Assembly (NCBI GenBank): GCA_027886185.1
Contig: WOAB01000619.1
Coordinates: 4,092,001-4,156,000, forward strand
Reading direction: 5' to 3'
DNA length: 64,000 bases
From: Rheum nobile
Lineage: Eukaryota; Streptophyta; Magnoliopsida; Caryophyllales; Polygonaceae
Positions within the stretch are counted from its first letter, which is position 1. Every line of letters starts with the position of its first letter. Positions 44,297-53,903 of this stretch are shown one piece after another. The position numbers and the translations under genes were made by a program. The notes below the pieces were generated by a model. That model ran no database searches, had not been told where the DNA came from, and was given only the letters and a program-made list of their open reading frames with translations.

Positions 44297-45979
44297 ATGG
44301 TTGATATAGGTGATATCTCGTTGGAGGAAACCATGGAGACTGATGCACGGAGCCACCACACCTTCACGCCTACCCTATCCCCGGAGTCCTTCGCGACGAG
44401 GGTGGTCGAGCATAATCGTGCCAATGTAGCCCGTGAAGTCGAGGCCGTCTGCATCCAAGAGGCCGCCCAAACCATACTCAACGAGACCCTCTCCCGGTTG
44501 GCCGAGGTCGAGCGACAATTGGCCGAAGTTTGCTTGGCAGCCGCTGCCATGACGCCTCCTCGGCGCCACCGACGTCGATCTTCACCAGCACTTCCTCACA
44601 AGTACCACCTTTGGCGCGTGACCGGGGCAAGGCCCCCATGTACTCATCCTCTACCGCTTACAATGCGGCGTTTCCACCTCCCCTCCGGCCGAATCATGGT
44701 GAGCCCCATTTGCAAGATCACGCTCGGCCGCTACCGGGTCGGCGTCCACATCCCCTTGGCCGAGACTCCTACTTCTCGGACAACGGCATCCGCGCTCACC
44801 CCGGTGGTCACAGCCAAGCCCACCCCAACCCGTCCATATCTCGCCACCAAGCTCCAAGGCATGGCTACTACGAGAATGGCGACGGTTATGACCAAGGCGA
44901 CGACGGCGATGGTGAGTTTGATGAAGTGGATGAAGCCTTTGTTGGCTTTGATGATGGGCACTACACCGCCGACGCCATTGAGAAGGGATACGTTGGTGGC
45001 CGTGGAGAGGCTACATACCACCGCAGCCCCAAGAGCACATGCGGCCGCCACCAGCCACATGATCCACATTTGGGTGCCCGAGCCCGCGCCCCGTCACCAA
45101 GATAGGCGCCGTGCCCAATCGGCCACGACGGCCAACTATGGCCACCACCGAGAGGTTAAGGTCAAGATCGATTTGTTTGAGGGAGAGTATGATACTTCCA
45201 AGTTCTTAGAGTGGAGGCAAGCCACCGTATACACCTTAGCTCATTGCCACTATAAAGAGTGGGAAAAGGTGGATTGTGTCACCCTTCACTTCCAAGGTGT
45301 CGCTCGGTCTTGGTGGCACCGTTTCATGACCGGTCGTGAGAGGCGTCGGCTTCCTCCCATCACACATTGGAATCAACTCATGCATGTGATGACTCAACGA
45401 TATGTTCCCGAGGACTACACCGCCCAAATGAGACTCAAGATTGCCCTAGCCAAGCAAAGCCCATCACAAACTCCCTTTGAGTTCTTTGCCGAGTTGGAAG
45501 ACCTTATCCACAAGGGTGGAGTGATCTACAACGACGAAGACATCCATGCTATGTTCTTGAGGGGCCATGATGTGGATATTAGGGAGCCATTTAAGGTCCT
45601 TGGCATCCAAAATCTCCACCGCCTTACTCACACGGCCATGGAACTTCACACTCAAAATAAAAGGAAGAAGAGGGCCACATGGGCACGATCCCAACCGCCA
45701 AGGTATGCCTCCACTCCTAGTCAATTCTTTTCCTCTCCTTCGGCCACCCATGTTGCCCCGCAGTCGCGACCCAGCCCCGCCTCAGCCCCGGTCGCACCAG
45801 CCAGTGCCGCTCGGTTGCATGCTCCACCCCATGGCCTAGCCCTCGGCGCGCGTGCCCCGGCCACCACCTCTGAGCGGTCTAGCGACCGAGCTTGCTTCAA
45901 GTATGGAGGTCGTGGCCACTTTCAACGCGATTGCCCCAACAACAAGCGGGTCTTGTTGATGGCTTTCGCCTTCGCATGA
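44297..45979 (+). CDS. gag: Element E Gag polyprotein (3' end cut by element F)
   Basis: Open frame of about 560 codons from an ATG at 44297 (a second ATG at 44330 is possible). Residues about 1-80 include L-N-E-T-L-S-R-L-A-E-V-E-R-Q-L, a short coiled coil. The Retrotrans_gag domain begins V-K-V-K-I-D-L-F-E-G-E-Y (about 45157) and includes R-S-W-W-H-R-F and R-Y-V-P-E-D-Y-T. The zinc knuckle reads C-F-K-Y-G-G-R-G-H-F-Q-R-D-C (45892-45935), with Tyr in place of the second Cys. Between about 44560 and 45070 another frame (44530-45105) reads more like gag linker (G-Y-Y-E-N-G-D-G-Y and D-E-V-D-E-A-F-V-G-F), so two compensating frameshifts may have occurred. Element F enters after K-R-V-L; the last nine codons come from F's LTR. 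Gag resumes at 51971. Confidence 0.8.
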   Translation: MVDIGDISLEETMETDARSHHTFTPTLSPESFATRVVEHNRANVAREVEAVCIQEAAQTILNETLSRLAEVERQLAEVCLAAAAMTPPRRHRRRSSPALPHKYHLWRVTGARPPCTHPLPLTMRRFHLPSGRIMVSPICKITLGRYRVGVHIPLAETPTSRTTASALTPVVTAKPTPTRPYLATKLQGMATTRMATVMTKATTAMVSLMKWMKPLLALMMGTTPPTPLRRDTLVAVERLHTTAAPRAHAAATSHMIHIWVPEPAPRHQDRRRAQSATTANYGHHREVKVKIDLFEGEYDTSKFLEWRQATVYTLAHCHYKEWEKVDCVTLHFQGVARSWWHRFMTGRERRRLPPITHWNQLMHVMTQRYVPEDYTAQMRLKIALAKQSPSQTPFEFFAELEDLIHKGGVIYNDEDIHAMFLRGHDVDIREPFKVLGIQNLHRLTHTAMELHTQNKRKKRATWARSQPPRYASTPSQFFSSPSATHVAPQSRPSPASAPVAPASAARLHAPPHGLALGARAPATTSERSSDRACFKYGGRGHFQRDCPNNKRVLLMAFAFA

Positions 45980-46810
45980 TCGCTTCATGGTAGGTAGAAT
46001 GCCACGAATCGCTTACCAATCTGTCAATGAGTGCACAGCTGCGTTTAAAAGCGCCAGAAATGGGTTCGAACGGAGGCACGAGGATGTTGTTGAGATCTCG
46101 AAATGAAGCACTATGAACATGAACCGGATAGGCGATCAACGACAACTAGGAGTCCACCCGGTTGCCTTGAACGACTTGTAGAACTCAAGGAGTCCACCTA
46201 GAGTTCAAACAAGGTTTGATAGATCCCTCACAAGAGTCCACTCGCGAAAGAAGTATCAGGTTGAGATTGAATGTTGTCGGAGTCCACCTAAACACTCACG
46301 CTCACAATTGAATCAATGTCGAATCCTCAAACTTGAATCAATCAAATTCCAATCCAGGAATAGAGTAAACACTTGGTTCTTAATTTTATCAAAAGCTCCA
46401 AATAAAACCCTAAACAAGCATATAAATAGTCTCACAAATGTCACTTCAAAAACCCTAACCACTTAAAGAAAAAAGCCCAATGGGCCGTGGACTCTTTCTT
46501 CTTCCATGTGCAGCCGACTTAAGTCTTCCCCCACGCCTCTTCTTGTACCGGCGTCAGGTACCCTTGTAGCAACATGACCGGCGCGCCACTCCCATGGCTC
46601 GGGAGCCCTACACCCCTTAGCTCTTCTTATAGGCCCAATAGTAGTTGTCTATCCCGGCTCCTTGTGATGACTCATGGCGCCCTTGTTGGCACCTCTTCTC
46701 CTTGACTTTGACCTTGAGCCTTACGACGAGCATGGGTCATGGGTGGATTCGGGGATGACTCTGGCTGGTCTGAGCCCAAACTTTGATGAAGCACTGGCGT
46801 GCTTACATCA
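45957..46810 (-). repeat. 3' LTR of element F
   Basis: TGATGGCTTTCG...GCTTACATCA on the plus strand. TATA-like CTATTTATATG on the minus strand near 46419-46429. The element-start end of the LTR (46672-46810) is coding: it encodes the tail of the pol polyprotein. Confidence 0.9.
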
Positions 46811-47493
46811 TCCTCCCTCTCTTGAAGAGGATTCAACCCCGAATCTTCTCGAAACTCGTCGACCTTGTCATCTACAAGAAATGGAGAAAGATCAGACACA
46901 TTAAACACATCATGGACTCCATACTCACTTGGAAGATCAATTCTATAGGCATTGTCGTTGATCCTTTGTAGCACTTGAAACGGTCCATCTCCCCTTGGCT
47001 TCAACTTGGAGTCCCTTAAGTTTGGAAACCGGTCCTTGCGGAAATGGACCTAGACTAGATGTCCGGGTTCTAAGAGCAACTTCATCCGCTCCTTGTTAGC
47101 TTGCCTGCAATACTGGGCAGTCCTCACCTCCAACCGCGCCTTGGTAGACTCATGAAGTGACTTGATATGCTCAGCATGGTCCACACCCTCGGGGCTTTCC
47201 CGTTCCTTGATAACATAAGGAATCATATCAAGCGGAGTAATGGGGTTCCGCCCATAGACTACTTTAAACGGGGTCTTGTTAGTGGCCGAATGAATGGTCC
47301 TGTTGTGAGCGAACTCTATGAAAGGAAGACATTCATCCCACCTGCACAGGTTTGTAGTCAACAAGGAACGCAACAAAGCACCAAGAGTCATGTTAACCAC
47401 TTCGGTTTGTCCATTCGTTTGTGGGTGGCACGAGGTAGAAAATAGTAACTTAGTGCCCATCTTTGACCAAAGAGTTTTCCAAAAGTAGCTCAA
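46672..47493 (-). pseudogene. pol: Element F integrase, second half, running into the LTR
   Basis: 47050-47493 contains the integrase core end with S-C-H-P-Q-T-N-G-Q-T-E-V-V-N, which carries the catalytic Glu, and E-F-A-H-N-R-T-I-H-S-A-T. A TAG near 47050 separates it from 46672-47004, which carries the C-terminal K-P-R-G-D-G-P-F-Q-V-L-Q-R-I-N-D-N-A-Y and F-N-V-S-D-L-S-P-F, then an acidic and basic tail that continues inside the LTR (46810 down to 46672). The same tail is open in the 5' LTR (51679-51954) and there extends further, through V-I-T-R-S-Q-A-R-Q. Integrase coding that overlaps the LTR is a known feature of CRM-clade elements. Confidence 0.85.
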
Positions 47494-47822
47494 AATTTGG
47501 CATCCCTATCAGACACTATAGTCCTTGGAACCCCATGTAGGCGAATAATCCCTTCAAAGAAGAGGTCAGTCACATGAGATGCATCATCCGTCTTATGACA
47601 AGGAATAAAATGAGCCATTTTGGAGAATCGGTCTACCACCACAAAAATGGAGTCCCTCCCTCTCTTAGACTGAGGTAACCCTAAAACAAAATCAATAGAG
47701 ATATCCTCCCAAGGGTTACTAGGTATAGGAAGAGGAGTATGCAACCCATGAGGATTGAGCTTGGACTTGGACTTAAGACACACTATGCAAGAGGTACAAA
47801 GTTTAGCCACTTCCTTATACAT
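47490..47822 (-). pseudogene. pol: Element F integrase core, first half
   Basis: 110 codons: zinc-finger end C-T-S-C-I-V-C, then P-W-E-D-I-S-I-D-F-V-L-G-L-P (first catalytic Asp) and T-I-V-S-D-R-D-A-K-F (second catalytic Asp). It ends in a frameshift of a few bases relative to the next piece (47493). All three DDE residues of the integrase are therefore still encoded, but in two frames. Confidence 0.87.
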
Positions 47823-47843
47823 GCCTGGCCAATAGAAATGTTC

Positions 47844-48077
47844 TCAGAGTGTACTTAGGGTTTTATCAACCCCAAAGTGACCCATGAGTCCCCCACCGTG
47901 AGCCTCTTGTATGAAGAGCCTACATAGGGAACCCTTAGGTATGCACAACTTCGACCCCCGGAACATGTATCCGTCATGCATATAGAAGTTATCTACCCCC
48001 CCCCCCCTCCCCCCCTTAACCTGACATGCAAGAAAATTTTCCTTAAAATCATCATCTAAAGCGTACAACTCCCTCAT
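47844..48077 (-). pseudogene. pol: Element F RNase H-integrase linker and zinc-finger start
   Basis: Contains E-A-H-G-G-G-L-M-G-H-F-G, the His pair of the HHCC finger, and ends at a TGA (47844-47846) before E-H-F-Y-W-P-G-M. The segment V-K-G-G-R-G-G-G-V-D is encoded by a plus-strand C12-T-C7 tract (47996-48015), a slippage-prone site that may have set or changed the frame relative to the RNase H part. Confidence 0.8.
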
Positions 48078-49278
48078 GAATGTTTACCCTAGCATCAAGA
48101 GAGTTAAGTAAAGTATACCTGCGTGATAGGGCATTGGCCACAACATTATCCTTGCCCTTCTTATGCTTGATCACATAGGGGAAGCTCTCAATAAACTCTA
48201 CCCACTTGGCATGACGTTTATTCAGCTTGCTCTGTCCCTTAAGATACTTCAGGGCCTCATGATCAGAATGGATAACAAACTCCTTAGGAAGAAGATAGTG
48301 TTGCCATGTGTGAAGCACCTGAACAAGAGCAAACAACTCCTTATCATAAGTGGGGTAATTGAGCTCGGCCCCACTAAGCTTCTCACTGAAGTAGGCAATC
48401 AGCTTGCCTTCTTGCATTAGGACTCCTCCTAACCCAATTCTCGACGCAGCACACTCTATCTTAAAGGTCTTGTTGAAGTCCGGGAGAGCCAAGAGCGGGG
48501 TGTGGGTTAACTTGTCCTTCAAGGCCTGGAAGGCTCCTTCTTGTTCTTCACCCCAATGAAAGGTGACCTTCTTCTTGGTCAGCTCGGTGAGAGGCATGTC
48601 GATGGTGCTGAAATTCCTCACAAACCGACGGTAGAAACCGGTTAAGCCAAGGAAACTCCGCACCTGAGTCATAGTTGTGGGTACCGTCCACTCTTGGATG
48701 GCCTTAACCTTCTCCTCGTCCACCTTAAGACCTGATTTGCACACTATATAGCCAAGAAACACAACATGATCCGAACAAAAATGGCATTTCTTAAAGTTAG
48801 CATAGAGTCTCTCCTTTCGAAGGACCTCTAAGACCTGCCTAAGATGTTCAACATGAGCACTCAACGATTGGCTATAAACAAGTATGTCATCAAAGTAAAC
48901 AACAACAAACTTCCCTAGAAAGGCACGCAAGACATGATTCATTAAGTGCATGAAAGTACTAGGGGCATTAGTGAGACCAAAGGGCATTACCATCCACTCG
49001 TAGAGACCGTACTTGGTCTTGAAAGTTGTCTTCCATTCGTCCCATTCCTTCATGAGAATCTGGTGGTACCCGCTCTTGAGGTCTATCTTTGAAAACACTT
49101 GAGCCCCATGAAGCTCGTCCAGCATAACATCCAAGCGAGGAATTGGGTGCCTATATTTTATGGTGATGTAGTTGATGGCTCGGCAGTCCACGCACATACG
49201 CCAACTCCCATCCTTTTTAGGCACCAAAATCACTGGCACTGCGCAAGGACTGAGGCTCTCTCGCACATAGCCCTTCAC
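48052..49278 (-). CDS. pol: Element F reverse transcriptase and RNase H
   Basis: 408 open codons. RT motifs: R-E-S-L-S-P-C-A-V-P at about residue 6, M-C-V-D-C-R-A-I-N at 28-36, F-S-K-I-D-L-K-S-G-Y-H-Q at 62-73, M-P-F-G-L-T-N-A-P-S at 98-107, catalytic Y-F-D-D at 128-131. RNase H has lost two of its four metal ligands: the first Asp is Ala (residue 277, E-C-A-A-S) and the last is Asn (residue 382, V-V-A-N-A-L-S-R). Glu 314 and Asp 339 remain. RT looks competent and RNase H does not. Really a fragment of a larger gag-pol type frame; the first Met of this stretch is not a biological start. Confidence 0.87.
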   Translation of the reverse strand: MKGYVRESLSPCAVPVILVPKKDGSWRMCVDCRAINYITIKYRHPIPRLDVMLDELHGAQVFSKIDLKSGYHQILMKEWDEWKTTFKTKYGLYEWMVMPFGLTNAPSTFMHLMNHVLRAFLGKFVVVYFDDILVYSQSLSAHVEHLRQVLEVLRKERLYANFKKCHFCSDHVVFLGYIVCKSGLKVDEEKVKAIQEWTVPTTMTQVRSFLGLTGFYRRFVRNFSTIDMPLTELTKKKVTFHWGEEQEGAFQALKDKLTHTPLLALPDFNKTFKIECAASRIGLGGVLMQEGKLIAYFSEKLSGAELNYPTYDKELFALVQVLHTWQHYLLPKEFVIHSDHEALKYLKGQSKLNKRHAKWVEFIESFPYVIKHKKGKDNVVANALSRRYTLLNSLDARVNIHEGVVRFR

Positions 49279-49284
49279 AATGAG

Positions 49285-50160
49285 CTACTGGACTTGCCGT
49301 TGTAGCTCCTTAGCTTCTTCCGGGTTAGTCCTGTATGCAGCCCGGTTGGGAAGAGTGGCTCCCGGAATGAAGTCAATCTGGTGCTCTATTCCCCGAAGAG
49401 GCGGAAGCCCCGTCGGCACTTTTTTCTTGAAAAAGGTCATCATACCCCCGTAAGAGAGAGGCAATAGACGAAGGAAGCTCCTGTAATTCACTAGAAGAAA
49501 ATAGTGCACAAGTAGGAACTAAAAGGAAACAATGAGTACTTACCTGCATGACTGTGATCACCTCCTTAGCCGTAGCAAGGAGAAGATGGTTGTTCGCCCC
49601 CGTGGCCTGTCTGATGGCCAGTTTCTTCTTGGCCTTGGCACTCTGTTCTGCTTCCTTGACTCGTCGCCATTGCTCGTTGGCCGCATGATCCACCGTGATT
49701 TCGTGCGGCGTCATGGGTAGAAGAGTGTACCGCTTCCCTTCTAGAAAGAATGAATACTCGTTGGTGACTCCATTGTGCATCACCCCACGGTCATACTTCC
49801 AAGGACGACCGAGTAACAGGTGGCAAGCCGAGATAGGCAGCACATCGCACAACACTTCATCCTTGTAGCCCCCTATCGAAAAGCTCACCTTCGCTTGTTC
49901 GGTTATCTTCAGAGGTGTGGTAGCATTGAAACAATTCAGAGTGTATGGCTAGTGATGAGGAGTAGTAGTAAGCCTGAGTCGCTCGACCACAGCCCGGTCG
50001 ATGATGTTGCAACATGAGCCACTATCAATGATAACACTACACACCTTGCCTTGGATAGAACATCGAGAGTGGAAGATGGTCTCTCGCTGTGAGGGAGGAG
50101 CCGCCGGCTCATTGGTACCAACGTCCTCTTGATGACACACGTTCGTGGCGTAGCCATCCT
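49285..50160 (-). pseudogene. pol: Element F protease and spacer
   Basis: Protease motif I-I-D-S-G-S-C-C-N-I-I-D (about 50020-50060), then F-S-I-G-G-Y-K-D-E-V-L-C-D-V-L-P and C-H-L-L-L-G-R-P-W-K-Y-D-R (49720-49888). The spacer ends A-S-S-G-N-R-A-P-D in one frame while L-P-P-L-R-G-I-E-H-Q-I-D-F-I-P-G (49285-49509) continues in another. Stops and shifts lie near 49949 and 49430. Closely related to the element C protease. Confidence 0.8.
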
Positions 50161-51103
50161 GTCGGCGTTCCTACGAACAAAAGCAACAACAAAAGCCAGT
50201 AGAGGCAATAACAAGGAAAAACGATTCTAACTTGACTACACAATACGTTGTAGATTCAAGGAAGAAATCTAAGGTAAAGCAAGAAATAAGCAATAAGGAC
50301 ACGAAAAGGGAAAAACAAGATAAGAGTTATTAGATAAATGAAGCAAGATCCCAAAATGTCTTGTTACCGATGGGGAAGCCATTGGCCTGACTTGCCTCGA
50401 TGAGACCGTCCACAAGTGTACCTTGTCGGACGGGGTCTTCTCAAGCCCTTTGGGTCAGGACCACTTGACGTACGCCCTTGGACTTCTCAAGGCTTTGCCC
50501 GGGTCCGCCTAATTTCTAGGGCTACTAGCCGACTCTTTTTTCTTTTTCTCTTCATGTTTTTTTTTTATTTGGTGGGACCACGAGATCACACCAGAATTTT
50601 TGAATATCTCTCTTTTCTTTTTCTTTTTTGTAACAAAAGCTAGAAAAATGGGCAAACAAGATTAACAAGATCTAATCTTATCCAAACAAATCAGGCAAAT
50701 ATATTCATCCACCAAAGATAGCAAAAGATATCAGAATCTTGCCAAATCTAACCTAACAAGATCTTATCCAAAAAAGAAAGATTGACAGAATCAAATAAGA
50801 TAAAAGAAGATCACTTGGGGAGCAAGAAAGGGAAAGGGAAGGCTAGGGTTTGCTTCGGCCCTCCCACCAGCCGCGGACAGCCACGCCCACGGGCCGCCAG
50901 AGCTACGCCGATCGGCTGCGCCTCGGCCGGGTCGGAATCGCCCCTCTACACCGGACCTCTCTTGCTCGCTCACTTAGCCGTGTGTTTAGATCTACGGGTT
51001 TCTCTCTCTCTCGGTTTGGCTCGCACTTGCCCAACCTCGGGCTTGCCTTGAACTTACAAATCGTATAAGCGTAAAATCAAGAGAGAATAGTGTTTTTACC
51101 TAG
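50161..51103 (-). other. Element F leader, gag absent
   Basis: From the protease upstream to the PBS there is about 0.95 kb with no Retrotrans_gag domain and no zinc knuckle in any frame. The text is partly A-rich (50640-50820) and partly GC-rich (50840-50960). Gag has been lost, or never belonged to this lineage. Confidence 0.7.
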
Positions 51104-51119
51104 CCTCGCTCTAATACCA
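51104..51119 (-). promoter_or_regulatory. Met-tRNA primer-binding site of element F
   Basis: The minus strand reads TGGTATTAGAGCGAGG, one change (C to T) from the usual TGGTATCAGAGC. Confidence 0.82.
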
Positions 51120-51121
51120 AA

Positions 51122-51970
51122 TGATGGCTTCCGCCTTCGCAGGATCGCTTCGGGGTAGGTAGAACGCCACGAATCGCTTGACAATCCATCAATGAGTGCA
51201 CGACTGCGTTTAAAAGCGCCAGAAATGGGTTCGAACGGAGGCACGGGGATGTTGTTGAGATCTCAAAATGAAGCACCACGAACACGAACCAGATAGGCGA
51301 TCAACGACAACTAGAAGTCCACCCGGTTGCCTTGAACGACTTGTTGAACTCAAGGAGTCCACCTAGAGTTCAAACAAGGTTTGATAGATCCCTCACAAGA
51401 GTCCACTCGCGAAAGAAATATCGGGTTGAGATTGAATGTTGTTGGAGTCCACCTAAACACTCATGCTCACAATTGAATCAAAGTCGAATCCTCTCAATCG
51501 AATTCCAATTCAAGAATAGAGTAAACACTTGGTTCTTAATTTTATCAAAATCTCCAAATAAAACCCTAAACAAGCATATAAATAGTCTCCTAAATGTCAC
51601 TTCAAAAACCCTAAACACTTAAAGAAAAAGGCCCAATGGGCCGTGGACTCTTCATTTCTTCTTCCATGCGCAGTCGACTTAAGTCTTCCCACATGCCTCT
51701 TCTTGTGCCGGCATCGGGTACCCTTGTAGCAACATGACTGGCGCGCCACTCCCATGGCTCGGCAGCCCGGCACCCCTTAGCTCTTCTTGTAGGCCCAATA
51801 GTAGTTGTCTAGCCTGGCTCCTTGTGATGACTCCTGGCACCCTTGTTGGCACCTCTTCTCCTTGACTTTGACCTTGAGCCTTGCGATGAGTACGGGTCAT
51901 GGGTGGATCCGGGGATGACTCTGGCTGGTCCGAGCCCGAACTTTGATGAAGCACTGGCGTGCTTACATCA
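51122..51970 (-). repeat. 5' LTR of element F
   Basis: 849 bp, partner of 45957-46810. It contains the open pol-tail frame 51679-51954. The plus-strand ORF that seems to start here at 51843 and run into element E is an accidental fusion across the insertion boundary. Confidence 0.9.
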
Positions 51971-52874
51971 CTTGTTCACATCTACAAGCGGGTATGAATC
52001 TTTTGATGATGAGGAAAAGGTCCCGGAGGAAGATCATGAGGCCACCGCGGAGGCCACCTATGAGGAAAATGCTTGCGCCCCTCTTGCGCATGGAGCCGCC
52101 ACCCCGCTTAGCTTGGTGACTCACCGTGTGCTCTCGGTCCAAGAAGGTGATACAAAAGACCAACGGGAGAATCTTTTTCACACTCGATGCCTCATGGGCA
52201 CCACCTCCCTTAGTGTGATCATCGATGGCGGGTCATGTGCCAACTTTGTCAATGAGCGTGTGGTCAAACATCTCCACCTCTCCACCACGGCTCATCCTCA
52301 TCCTTATAGCCCCCAAGGACTTGCCGACGGTAAAGGTGATGTGGTAGCTAGGCAATGCCACATCACATTCTCTATTGGTCCTTACTTTGATATAGTTTTA
52401 TGTGATGTTATTTCTATGGATGCAACTCACCTTTTGCTAGGAAGGCCTTGGCAATTTGATCGGCAAGTGATCCATGATGGCTTCCTCAATACCTTTGTGT
52501 TTGCCCATGAAGGGAAGTGGATCACCCTTTTGCATATGTCCCCACGAGAGATTCTTGAAGATCAAGTCGAAAGAAATCGGCTCAAGGCCCTTGAGACTCC
52601 CAAGCCTTTGGCGCCTCATAACCAAGTGGCAGCCTCCACCTCCGGCCATGCCCCGGCGTGTCAACACAAGGGCAAGGGTGAGCGCGTGGCCACCGATGGC
52701 CAGCCACCATCCGGCGTGCTCACCACCGACACGGCTGCCGCCTTCACCGGTGCGGCTCGCGTGTCGGCGGCATCCCGCCCGCAGGTAGCGTGCGGCCCCA
52801 TGGCTGCCCTACAAGGGCATTGCGAGTCTCGCCTCCTCTTGGCTTGCCACCGCCACCTCTCGTCGGCACCATAA
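51971..52874 (+). pseudogene. Element E gag end and protease
   Basis: Continues E's gag after the element F insertion, with a G-Y-E-S-F-D-D-E-E acidic linker, then the protease V-I-I-D-G-G-S-C-A-N-F-V (about 52210-52250), C-D-V-I-S-M-D-A-T-H-L-L-L-G-R-P-W-Q-F-D-R and the spacer to about 52600. From there to 52874 the frame stays open but becomes Ala/Pro/Thr-rich and matches no RT motif. The reading ends at a TAA (52872-52874). Confidence 0.82.
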
Positions 52875-52922
52875 GATCGGCGCCCTTGTGCCCCCTTAGA
52901 GCCTCCCTATTGCTTCTTCACC

Positions 52923-53891
52923 ATGGGAGATGTGGCCTTGTTCCCACTTTGGCCAGAACCCTTGTTAACACTCGGTGCCTCACCATTGCTCCATCACCAA
53001 GGAGGTCAGCGCCTCCTCCCTTCACCACCAAAGGAGCTCTCCCTACACGTTCATCATGAGGCCCTTGCCTACTTGAAGATACACGCCCACCTTGGCCGGC
53101 GCCATGCCCGTGGGGTGGAATTTGTGCAACCTTGTCCTTATGGTGCCACGCGCACGAAGGGCCACGACAAGATTGCCGACATCTTGTCTCAGAGGTATGT
53201 GCTTCCTTCTCTTTTTCATGCTCACATTTCGGTCATTTTTTCTCCTATGCCTTCACATGCTCAAGAACCCTTCCTTGACCCTATCCTAGCCGTGTGTGCC
53301 ACTATGGGTGAACTTGAGGGCTATTGTTGGGATGATGGTTTCCTTTCCCGAGCCGGTGAGCATTGTGTCCTTAGAGCCTTCCTTAGGCATTTGTTGAAAA
53401 GGGAAACCCATGAGAGCCATGGACAGTTTGGGAACGCAACACCCATGGCCACATTTGTGGAATATGTCTATTGGCCAACACTTGCCCCTCATTTGCCTAG
53501 GTACCACCCTCCCGGTCCCTACACAACCCTATTTCTTCCACCTGCCCCTTGGGAAGATCTAGCCATGGCTTTTCTAACCGGATTGCCCACGACTAAGAAG
53601 GGGAGGGATTCCATTTGTGTGATAGGCGACCACCCCTCTAGGGTGGATCATGGCATTCCTTGTAGGACTACACACCATGCACCGGAGCTAGCTACCCTTG
53701 CCTTTGACCCCGTGGTAAACTTACATGGGATCCCTCATATTATTGTGTTGGCTTGGGATCCTAACTTTGTGGGTCATTATTGGAGGATTTTATGGCTCAA
53801 ATTTGGGACAGGCCTAATCATTGACACTAGTTGCCACCCCCACCCTGATGCCTTGCTTAGAGCCATCCTTAGGGCCCAACCACGCCGTTAG
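52923..53891 (+). CDS. Element E altered RNase H/integrase-like reading frame
   Basis: An uninterrupted 322-codon frame. It opens with a short remnant of the RNase H end (H-E-A-L-A-Y-L-K, G-V-E-F-V-Q-P, K-G-H-D-K-I-A-D-I-L-S-Q-R). It then carries a changed integrase: a finger-like region, P-W-E-D-L-A-M-A-F-L-T-G-L-P where the first catalytic Asp of S-M-D-F is Ala, L-A-W-D-P-N-F where relatives have S-D-R-D-A-K-F, and S-C-H-P-H-P-D-A-L-L without the catalytic Glu motif Q-T-E-V-V-N. So all three DDE positions are altered while the frame stays open. RT is missing altogether. Either a degenerate product that by chance lacks stops, or a retained non-enzymatic protein. Start assigned at the first Met; not certain. 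Confidence 0.55.
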   Translation: MGDVALFPLWPEPLLTLGASPLLHHQGGQRLLPSPPKELSLHVHHEALAYLKIHAHLGRRHARGVEFVQPCPYGATRTKGHDKIADILSQRYVLPSLFHAHISVIFSPMPSHAQEPFLDPILAVCATMGELEGYCWDDGFLSRAGEHCVLRAFLRHLLKRETHESHGQFGNATPMATFVEYVYWPTLAPHLPRYHPPGPYTTLFLPPAPWEDLAMAFLTGLPTTKKGRDSICVIGDHPSRVDHGIPCRTTHHAPELATLAFDPVVNLHGIPHIIVLAWDPNFVGHYWRILWLKFGTGLIIDTSCHPHPDALLRAILRAQPRR

Positions 53892-53903
53892 CTGAACTTA
53901 TCC

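Larger units (their letters stand above)
45957..51970 (-). mobile_element. Element F: CRM-like pol-bearing element without gag, nested in element E
   Basis: LTRs 45957-46810 (854 bp) and 51122-51970 (849 bp), TG...CA, TSD CTTGT at 45952-45956 and 51971-51975. The minus-strand order is 5' LTR, PBS 51104-51119, leader without gag, protease, RT, RNase H, integrase, PPT 46811-46830, 3' LTR. The pol reading frame runs on into the 3' LTR. It is inserted in the gag of element E. Confidence 0.92.

Noticed and set aside
50782..51068. GC-rich frames in element F leader as a gag remnant
   Set aside because: No Retrotrans_gag motif or zinc knuckle in any frame on the element's strand.
51843..51970. N-terminal part of a 343-codon frame leading into element E protease
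   Set aside because: These codons are antisense to element F's LTR-encoded pol tail; the frame merely continues across the insertion boundary.
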